Positions 56,037-64,000 of a DNA stretch of 64,000 bases are shown here, one piece after another. Source of the DNA: Ochotona curzoniae (lineage: Eukaryota > Chordata > Mammalia > Lagomorpha > Ochotonidae); the NCBI RefSeq assembly GCF_017591425.1, contig NW_024465885.1:36278501-36342500 (forward strand), read 5' to 3'. Made by a program: the position numbers and the translations under genes. Under the pieces are notes generated by a model. That model searched no databases. It was not told the DNA's origin and worked only from the letters and a program-made list of their open reading frames with translations. The first letter of the stretch is position 1; every line of letters begins with the position of its first letter.

Positions 56037-57078
56037 TTATTCAAACAACATTCTTCTCAGAAATAGAAAATAAGGTAAAAAGCTCATCTGGAAAAACAAG
56101 AAACCACGAATAGCCAAAGCTATCCTGAAGAATGAAAAACAAGCTGAAGGAATCACAATTCCAGAGCTCAAGACATACTACAGAGCCATGGTCATTAAAA
56201 CAGTCTGGTACTGGTAACAGAAACAGAGAAAAAGATCAATGGAACAGAATAGAAACACCAAAAACAAGCCCGCACATGTATACCAACTAATCTTTGACAA
56301 GAAAACTGAAGACAATCCAGGGGAAAAGCCTGCAATCTTCAATAAACGCTGTTGGGAAGACTGAATAGCAGCTTGCAGACTTAAGAAGCAAAATCTGCAC
56401 CTGTCACATTATACAAAAATCATCTCTAAATTGTTCAAAGACCTAAATCTATGCCCAGAATCCATCAAACTAGCAAAGGAAAATACAAGAAGTACTCTCT
56501 AAAAAATAGGGTAAGACTTCTTAGAAAAGAAGTCAAAAGCATCAGTAGTCAAACATAAAATAAACAAATCGGACTACATCAAGCTAAAAAGCTTTTGTAC
56601 AGCAAAGGAAACAATTAACAAAGTGTAAAAGCAACCAACAGAATAGAAGAAAAATTTTGCACACTACATAGGTATAGGGGACTAATATCCAGGATTTACA
56701 AAGAGTTTCAGAAACCCAGGTGTGGGGGCATGGGAGGAAGCTGTGGGGGAAAAAAAAATGAGCAAAGGAAGTGAACAGATACTTTTCAAAAGAACAGATT
56801 CAAATGGCTAACAGATATATGAAAACATGCTCTGGCTCCCTAGCTGTAAATGAAAACTACACTGAGGTACCACCTAACTCCAGTGAGACCGGCCTACATT
56901 CAGAACTCCACCAACAACTGCTGGCGCGGATGTAGGGAGAAATGTAACCTACTTCATTGGGCACTGGTACAACCACTATGAAAATCAGTATGGAGAGTGC
57001 AAACAGAATTGCACATAAACATACTGTATAACCCAACTATCCCACTCCTAAAAATAAGCAAACCTTTAAGAGAGAGAA
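56037..57078 (+). mobile_element. L1 ORF2 C-terminal half, inverted relative to its own 3' end
   Basis: Reads plus-strand as ORF2 C-terminal sequence with stops: 'gaatcacaattccagagctc', 'atcaatggaacagaatagaa', 'aaaagcttttgtacagcaaagg', 'gcgcggatgtagggag', to 'cccactcctaaaaataagc'. In an uninterrupted L1 the base after its end would be close to the start of the 55,262-56,036 piece. The two are therefore halves of one L1 in head-to-head arrangement, as twin priming produces. Confidence 0.85.
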
Positions 57079-57081
57079 AGA

Positions 57082-57414
57082 GACACTGTGAGGTGGCCTA
57101 GTGACTAAAAGTCCTTGACTCGAATGCGCCTGGATCCCATATGGTTACCAGTTCATATCCGAGCTGCTCCAGTTCTCATCCAGTTTCCTGTTTATGGCCA
57201 AGGAAAGCAGAAGAGGATGACCCAAAGTCTTGGGATCCTGCACCTACATGGGATAACAGGAAGAATTTCATGGCTCCTGGCTTTGGTTGGTGCAGCTCAG
57301 GCCAGTGCAGTCACTTTGGGAGTGAATCATTGGACGGAAGATCTTCCTCTCTGTCTCTCCTCTTCTCTGTATATCTGCCTTTGCAATAAAAATAAATAAA
57401 TATTTTTAAAAATG
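57082..57414 (+). mobile_element. C-repeat SINE
   Basis: Forward full-length copy directly after the inverted L1 half. B box altered (agttcatatcc). Ends 'gcaataaaaataaataaat'. Confidence 0.93.
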
Positions 57415-58334
57415 TCTCTCTTGTTGTCTTTTAATCATTTTCAATGAAAAGAATGAAGTGAACCACCAAGTATGCCAAGGACCTTAATCCATGTCTTCCT
57501 TTGTGCAAAACATAGAATTAGGATAACGTTTTACAAAGCAATATTCAAGGAAAAGATGCTGAGTTTCAGTAGGCAGCAAAATGACAAAATAATCACTTGA
57601 ATTACAGTAACACCCACACATAATTTTCATTCTTCATGTTTGAATCCCATACCTAAGCGACTGTCATCAACTCCATCAATCTTAAAATACCTGGAAAGTA
57701 ATTAAATTAAGTTTCTTCATCCAGACATTAAAGAATGTATTAATGTGCACAGATTTGATATCAGCGATGAGATGTGCTATGTGCTGAATTGTGTTTCCTG
57801 ACTATAATATCTGATTAATATTTCTTGATGAATACATATATATAACAAACTATATGTGCATACTATGCAAGCATTACACATACATCATATATGTGTATAT
57901 GTTCTCAGCATGCATTCATTTTACACATGCATGACACAGTTTTGACAAATACTAAATGAATTCAAAATGAATTGAAAACTGCATGGTTTACTCTTACATA
58001 AGCTTATTTTTAGGCCTCATTTCCCAACTGAAGAAACAGAATACATAAATAAGGGACTAGATGTCATAATGGCCTTTTACATTTCCCGAATCAATTGAAA
58101 GTCTATAAAAGGAAACTCATTTGTCTTTTTATCTAAAACTTAACTAGGATTCTCATTTACAATTTGACTAGATAAATCTGGAGAATATTTTATGAAGGTC
58201 ATCTAAATTACCCTAAGCAAATTAAATTAATTGACAAGGGTTGGCTGAGCATTTATGAAGCAATATGAAAAACTAGTTGCTTCATGCTTAAAGGTACTTG
58301 TTCATTGATAGATATTTGCCACTTGTAAAATTAT
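57415..58334. other. Unassigned AT-rich DNA
   Basis: No feature was recognised. An AT/GT-rich alternating stretch lies near 57,830-57,910. Confidence 0.4.
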
Positions 58335-58745
58335 AAGTCAATTCCCAAAGGACTAATATCATATATTCTCTCTGACATAAGGCAATATTCATGCAAAACA
58401 CAAGATCATTAAGTATACACGTAAATATGCTTGTACATATGATCAGCTAGAGGGACTGTATGATAGAGACTTTTGTATTGAGATGTGAAGATACAATACA
58501 GTATGCATCTCTATTTCCACATCAAAGATGGACTTCCAATAAAACTGTTAAATATATCTGAAAAATAGGATGATAGACTCTGCTATTTACCAACATCACG
58601 ATATACTTAAATAGCAGATCAATGGGCTTATGACTGTTTATGAAGGAACACACAATTGCAACAAAATAGAGGAACTGAACTTGGAGGAGGATGTTGGGAA
58701 ATTCCGGAGCCTTTGAAACTATATCATAAAATTGATTAATTAATT
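58335..58745 (+). mobile_element. L1 3' UTR end
   Basis: 'agtcaattcccaaaggactaatatcat' and 'ctctctgacataagg' are the usual 3' UTR start. After a deletion it resumes at 'gagggactgtatgatagagac' and continues to 'ctatatcataaaattgattaattaattaatt'. It lacks the antisense ORF2 piece present at 6,590 and 31,190. Confidence 0.75.
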
Positions 58746-59281
58746 AATTCTAAAAATTTGCAGACAGATTAAAAAAATAATTAAAGTGCCAGTTACTCAG
58801 CATTTTGTAATTGCTATGTGGAAAATTATTAGCACCAAATCAAGCAGTAATCCAGGGATAACTGGAGTACCCTCATAATGAATATTAAATCTTTTTTCTT
58901 TAATTTTCATGTAATGGATGCAGAAATAAATTTACTAAACTTCCTCTACATGATTAGTGTTGGGTTCTGACAAGGTAATGTAGTGTGCCATTTAAGTTTT
59001 TGAAGACAATAATTTTAAACATATTCTCCTTTGTGATATAATTAAATTGTGAATGCATTAATTCTCACAACTCTAACAACATAATAGTTTTATTTCTATA
59101 GTCACTAATTTTTCTTAAAAATAGAAAAAAAGCTCTAGCTTTTTATTACTAATCAAGAAATGATACAAATTAGATATCTAATTTTTAAGATTAAGGAATG
59201 GATTATAAATTATTTTTAGGTATAGCTACTTAAAATAACTGATTTACAGTGAAATATATTTTCTTGACTCCAACACTTTTT
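58746..59281. other. Unassigned AT-rich DNA
   Basis: No feature was recognised. Confidence 0.4.
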
Positions 59282-59572
59282 TAAAAAGATCTGTTTATCT
59301 TTTTTTTTTTTTTTTAAAGGCAGATTTACAGAGAAAGAAATGAGATCTTCCACCACTGGTTCACTTCTCAAACAACCTTAAAAGCCAGGACCCTGAGCTT
59401 CTGTTGGCATGCTAAGTGGGCAGAAGATCCCATGGTCTTGATCCATGCTCCTTGCTTTCCGACGCATTAAACAGAAGGCTGGTTCCAAAGTGGAGAAGCA
59501 GGGCTCAAGCCAGTGCCGATATGGAATACAGAAGCAACAGCCTGAGTGTTAATCCAGATATACTAGCCCCTA
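59282..59572 (-). mobile_element. Old C-repeat SINE
   Basis: Reverse diverged copy with a 17-base T-run near 59,301-59,317, 'aaaggcagatttacagagaaag', 'gatcttccaccactggttcac' and a degraded head. Confidence 0.75.
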
Positions 59573-60011
59573 AATTAGTTTCATTTTTAAATACATTGTT
59601 AAAGTGCCAATAAATTAAATCTGATATGGTTAAAATGTCATTTAAATAGTTTGTAACATTCACACTTTCTATTTGTTTGAATAGCATGTATAGCAACTTT
59701 TTGAATAAATCTTGTCATCATTTTTCCAGAATATAGTCAGATTCCCAGGAAATGGATATTTTAATGTTACAAAATATGCCTAATCATCCTTTGTGATACT
59801 CATATTGTTCATACGTGCAATGTAGGTTCCAGCTAATTATTATTTCCATCAGTTAAGAACAAAATTCTTCTTCACAACTAACTGAATGATATTGAATGAA
59901 TGATGTTCTGGCAAAATGCTTTAGACTAAATGCATAGCCAACAGTTATTTCTTACATTTCTGAAGACTAAGCATTCCAAATCAGGGTGTGATGCTGTTAA
60001 GTTCTTGGTGA
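59573..60011. other. Unassigned AT-rich DNA
   Basis: No feature was recognised. Confidence 0.4.
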
Positions 60012-60120
60012 AGCCCCCATGTGAAAGACCAGAAAGAAGCTTTTGGCTCGTGGCTTCAGATCAGCTTCAGTCTATTGCTGCCATTTGAGGAGTAACCAGA
60101 TCTTCTCCTGCTTTATTTCC
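60012..60120 (+). mobile_element. C-repeat SINE 3' half
   Basis: 'cccccatgtgaaagaccagaaag...gcttttggctcgtggcttcagatcagc...gccatttgaggagtaacc' is the forward second half; the head is missing. Confidence 0.65.
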
Positions 60121-60121
60121 C

Positions 60122-60330
60122 AGATGGTCCATGACCAGGGCTGGGCTAGACTTAAGCTATGAGCTTCATGCTGGCCAGGTGCAGGTCAAGGGCTCAATCA
60201 TCCGCAGAATGTTCTACTTCTTTTTGCCAGGCTGTTAACAGGGAGCAGAATGGAAAGTGGAAGAGGCGGAATATGAACTGGTCCCCTTCTGAGATGACAG
60301 AATTGAATCTGTTGTGGCAGCTTTAATTGA
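60122..60330 (-). mobile_element. C-repeat SINE 5' part, old
   Basis: 'ccagggctgggctagacttaagc...gttaacagggagcagaatggaaagtgg...ctgagatgacagaattgaatc' is a reverse older copy missing its tail. It faces the preceding forward fragment. Confidence 0.6.
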
Positions 60331-61299
60331 AATTACACAACATAAGGCTTTTAAAATACATATTTTAATAAGAAGGAAGAAAAGAGACATTTGGTTCCCC
60401 CCCCCTTTTTTTTTTCATTTTGATCACTACTTTCCATGGTATGGTTTTATAGGCACAGGGATTTCCTCACCTCCTTTTCCACTTTGCCATGAGTCAAATA
60501 TCGCAGTTTCTGGCAGCAGAAAGCACGCACTGTGCTGTGTTCTTGAGCTTGTGGCAGGAGCACAGCCTGTGCCGAAAGATTGATTTTGAGGCTCCCAGCA
60601 GGAGTTCTAACTTGTGGCCACCAACACTATGAAAGGAGAAATTCCTGTTGTCTTAAGGTTGCAGGGTATTGGGAACTTGCAGCAGTAGTATTGGCAGGCT
60701 GACATAATACCTTTAAATTAGTCACAGTCAAATGTAGATATAGGAATACACTAAATTTCAAGTGTAAAAGTCATCTGAAAACTTAATCAAGAATCTGAAA
60801 GAACACATACGATCTTCTCACTTTCCTCAAGCTATACTCATCAAGCAGATTTTTTTTTCAACTGAAAAATGTACTTGAGGAAATCCTCTGAAAGCTACTT
60901 TCAAAAAGTGTGAATTAAATTTGTAACTTCCCAAGCATATCGGTCATAGCTAAAGACACTAGAAATCCTCAGAAACTGGACGATGTTTGTTTAGATAAAA
61001 GATGGTTATTTTTTCCCATGACAGAAGTTACTCTGATGTATGACACAAGGCACCTAGAAAGTACTCAACAACCTATTGCTTTGAACCATTGCCTCAGTTC
61101 AATGCAATAAATCTCTTTTTATTAAGAGTCGAGTTTCAAGCTACTGACAGTTTACAATTGATCCAAGGCTGAAAATTCATTTATGATGGAAAAATCACCC
61201 ACATTACTCATTTTAAGAACATTATTAGGATACATATAAGAACTAAGTTCGTTTTGTATTTTTCTGTAATCCTAGAACTAGATCCATTACAAGTTTAGC
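60331..61299. other. Unassigned; possible reverse L1 tail at 60,395-60,480
   Basis: 'ttttcattttgatcac...atggtatggttttataggcacagggatttcctcacc' resembles the reverse L1 end at 39,720 but is too short to be sure. The rest is unrecognised. Confidence 0.3.
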
Positions 61300-61470
61300 A
61301 AATATTACTGAGTGCTTGTTCTATCAGGTATTACCGGAAAATTCTAACATTAAATTATCTCTTCATATCAGAAGCATGATTCCAGTGGGGTTATGCCACA
61401 ATTACAATATCACTGATGAGAAAAATGAGGAAGATAGATGTTACAAAAGCTGCTGAAAGATGTACAGACA
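61300..61470 (-). mobile_element. MIR-like ancient SINE
   Basis: 'aatattactgagtgcttgttctatcagg', 'aaattatctcttcatat', 'atcactgatgagaaaaatgagg' and 'agctgctgaaagatg' follow the complement of MIR in order. It is very diverged. Confidence 0.5.
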
Positions 61471-61588
61471 GAAGGTCTGTTTATAAGCAATGTACTGCAT
61501 TTTAACCTTTAAGAACTTTATTCTTATATATAACAGAAAATACTTAATAGGATATAGTGCATGATTTTTAGCTATTACTAATTTTAAT

Positions 61589-61917
61589 GAGGGCCTAGCA
61601 TGATAGTCTAGTGGTTAAAGCACTCGATTTGCATACACCAGGATCCTATATGGGCGCCAGCTCTAATCCCAGCTGCCCTGCTTCCCATTCAGCTCCCTGC
61701 TTGTGGCCTGGGAAAGCAATCAAGAATGACCCAAAGTCTTGGGACCCTATACCCACATGGGAGACCCAGAAGAGTTTCCTGGCTCCTGGCTTCAGATCAG
61801 CTCAATTCTGGCCATTGCAGCTGCCTGGGGAGTGAATCATTGGACTGAAGATCTTCCTCTGTCACTGTTCCTCTCTGTATAGTTGCCTTTCCAATAAAAA
61901 AATAAATCTTTGAAAAA
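61589..61917 (+). mobile_element. C-repeat SINE with 10-bp duplication
   Basis: Full forward copy. taattttaat is exact at 61,579-61,588 and 61,918-61,927. The B box has one change (agctctaatcc). Confidence 0.95.
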
Positions 61918-62057
61918 TAATTTTAATAAATGCAGATTCTAGATATACCTACATATTTCTACTACATATGTAAGCAATGTGACTTAACCTATAAATTCTT
62001 TAATGAAAAGAAATATGATTTTAAAATACACTACTTAAGTAAAAATTGCAACTTACA

Positions 62058-62140
62058 TTTTAAAAATATTTATTTATTTATTTGACAGGCAGAAACAGAC
62101 AAAACGGAAGAAATTTCATCTATAGGTTTGCTCTCAGAAG
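62058..62140 (-). mobile_element. C-repeat SINE tail fragment
   Basis: 'aaatatttatttatttatttgacaggcagaaacagac' and 'ttgctctcagaag' match a reverse tail; the body is not recognised after 62,140. Confidence 0.45.
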
Positions 62141-62520
62141 TCTTCTGCTGCCTAGAGTAGGATGGGGCCAGATCCTGTCCAAATGCTAGCAGAAACTCTT
62201 GCACATAGAAGGAATATTGAATGCAGTAAGTCATACATGTACAACTTTAGTGGAAAGCATCACTGTAAAACATGGAAGATTACTAAGATGATATTTGATC
62301 CCTGACATAGAAAAGGAAAGCTACCTTACCTAAGCAGACATGTTATCCTATGCACTTTATTTATGTGCAGAACACCCTGAATGCCTAGTAGCTGAACATA
62401 ATGGTCAATCGTTGCTGCCATAAATATGCGTTCTCACAGGATGAAACACAAATGGCCAACAGACACATGAAAAATGCTCAGGATCATTAGCCATCAAGAA
62501 TACTGAAATGCAAATCATAG

Positions 62521-62850
62521 CAGGGCACAGTGGAATGGCCTAACAGCTAAAGTCCTCCCCAAGAATACACCTGGATCCCAAATGGGTGCCAGTTCTAATC
62601 CAGACACGAACCTCCTGTCCAGCTCTCTGCTTGTGGTGTGGGGAAATCAATCAAGAACGGCCCAAGGCTTTGGGACCCTGTACCTACATGGGAGACCTGA
62701 AGGAAGCTCCTGGCTCCTGGCTTCAAATCAGCTCAGCACTGGTCATTGCGGTCACTTGGAGAGTGAACCATAGGATGGAAGATCTTGCTCTCTGTCTCCT
62801 CCTCTCTGTATGTCTGACTTTGCAATAAAAATAAACAAATCTTTTAAAAA
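62521..62850 (+). mobile_element. C-repeat SINE inside L1
   Basis: Full forward copy, B box agttctaatcc, tail 'gcaataaaaataaacaaatctttt'. It splits the L1 ORF2 end, so it is younger than that L1. Confidence 0.93.
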
Positions 62851-62897
62851 ATCAGGGTGAAAATCATGTCAGCACAGTAAAAAAGAGCTACCATCAT

Positions 62898-62915
62898 AGG
62901 TAGATAGATAGATAA

Positions 62916-62963
<48 letters not shown>
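62898..62963 (+). repeat. (GATA)n microsatellite
   Basis: About 15 TAGA units with two interruptions (gataaatag and gataatag) within the L1. Likely length-variable. Confidence 0.95.
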
Positions 62964-62964
<1 letters not shown>

Positions 62965-63430
62965 TTTAAAAAGGGTAGCCTAATACACTATTAGTGGGTG
63001 TGTAATTACAGAAAATTGTACAAAATGACTCAGAAAGCTAAACAGAGAACTACCACATGACTCAGTTATTTGGATCTGGAAATTATTAAATTAGCATATT
63101 TAATAGATGCCTTCAACTAATTTCCTTAATAGCAAATATATGTAATCAACCTCTGTGTCATATTAGCAGTAATTGTATAATGAAAACATGGCATATTTTA
63201 GTGACAAGCATACCTGTAATATAAAGCGGTATATATACATACCCTAAGGAACATTATTAATAGCCACTAAAAAGAATGAAATCCTGAAATTTACAAAAAA
63301 CGATGCAAAAATAATTGGTCTATGTGAAATATGACAGACTCAGAATGACAAATCTCAAATATTTTATTTCTGTGTCATACTACAGAGTATATAAATTACA
63401 GAATATATCGTTCAGTATTTACTTATAAAT

Positions 63431-64000
63431 ATTGTTCAGTTAAATATATCATGCAAACGTGAATCTACTTTTCTTTCTCCTTAAAGGAAACAATAGCTGA
63501 GAGTAGGAAGCAATGAGGTCTCTTGAGCACTAGTAGTGTTTTATTCTTAATTAAGGTATTGACATAAATGTGGACAGAACACCAAAAGTGATTTAACTAA
63601 ACTCTTGTATGCATTTCTTTGTATGCATACTGTTTCAACAAAGTGTTTAAACAACCAAGAAGAACTGGAAGAAGTATGCTGGTTGACATTGCAACACAGA
63701 GAACTCATGGACCAATCCCAGCCGGTTCCTAGTCATAATTCATTTCCACATAGGTTATTTGAAAGTTATGAAAGAAATCAGTTCTATTCATTGTTCAGTT
63801 ATTGGAACAGAAATAAACTGAATGAGACCAGCAAATCAGATTTATTCATCATCAGAAAACATTGGTAGATAGTGTAGTTTTTGCAACTAAATTTAGTCTT
63901 TAGATGTCATGTAAATGTTATCTATACTAAAATGCAAGTATTGTCATCTGAAGAATCAAACCAAAGTCATTATTAGGTAGTTAAGGAATGGAAGAAACTA
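63431..64000. other. Unassigned AT-rich DNA
   Basis: No feature was recognised. The 87-codon frame at 63,605-63,868 has no recognisable domain and no splice or promoter context I could support. Confidence 0.4.

Larger units (their letters stand above)
62395..63430 (+). mobile_element. L1 ORF2 end and 3' UTR, split by a SINE and a GATA repeat
   Basis: Before the SINE: 'cacaaatggccaacagacacatgaaaaatgctcagg' and 'actgaaatgcaaatca', the ORF2 C-terminus. After it, the L1 resumes and reaches the 3' UTR ('aagaatgaaatcctgaaatttac', 'tatttctgtgtcatactacagagtat'). Diverged and inactive. Confidence 0.65.

Overview
This is repeat-rich, gene-poor mammalian nuclear DNA. The tRNA-derived SINE seen throughout is the lagomorph C-repeat. 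The form of its younger copies (a gggcccgg head, a ggttctaatcc B box, a ccaataaaa-type tail) is the one I associate with pikas (Ochotona). I infer pika, fairly confidently, from recalled repeat sequence and not from a search. I found no host protein-coding gene, exon, tRNA, rRNA or CRISPR. Nearly every open frame in the window lies in a repeat or in AT-rich noise.

Layout. 1-4,080: old L1 3' sequence, LTR-like pieces, and the 3' end of a class I endogenous retrovirus (broken env, polypurine tract, LTR). 4,250-7,085: a SINE, then a complete but internally deleted L1 with 5' UTR, ORF1, the first ~200 bp of ORF2, an antisense ORF2 piece and a 3' UTR, flanked by target-site duplications. 7,085-14,400: AT-rich DNA, an MLT1-type LTR, a second L1 lacking most of its RT, and a reverse L1 5' region split by a young SINE. 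14,400-21,700: a dense run of SINEs of different ages. 21,700-33,100: mostly AT-rich unassigned DNA with scattered SINEs and L1 ends. 33,100-34,160: a reverse L1 5' UTR of degenerate tandem units. 34,200-42,700: SINEs and AT-rich DNA. 44,120-45,650: a second broken retroviral env, split by a SINE. 46,400-51,800: unassigned DNA and old L1. 52,580-57,410: SINEs and an L1 with a textbook 5' inversion. 57,400-64,000: L1 3' ends, SINEs, an MIR and a GATA microsatellite.

No set of genes works together here. The history is one of retrotransposition: old MaLR, MIR and L1M/L1ME sequence, then retroviruses, then lagomorph L1s and their C-repeat SINEs. Nested insertions give the relative order. The best candidates for something undescribed are the RT-less, ORF1-retaining L1 at 4,563-7,070 and the antisense ORF2 piece that its 3' UTR shares with the copy at 31,155-31,680.
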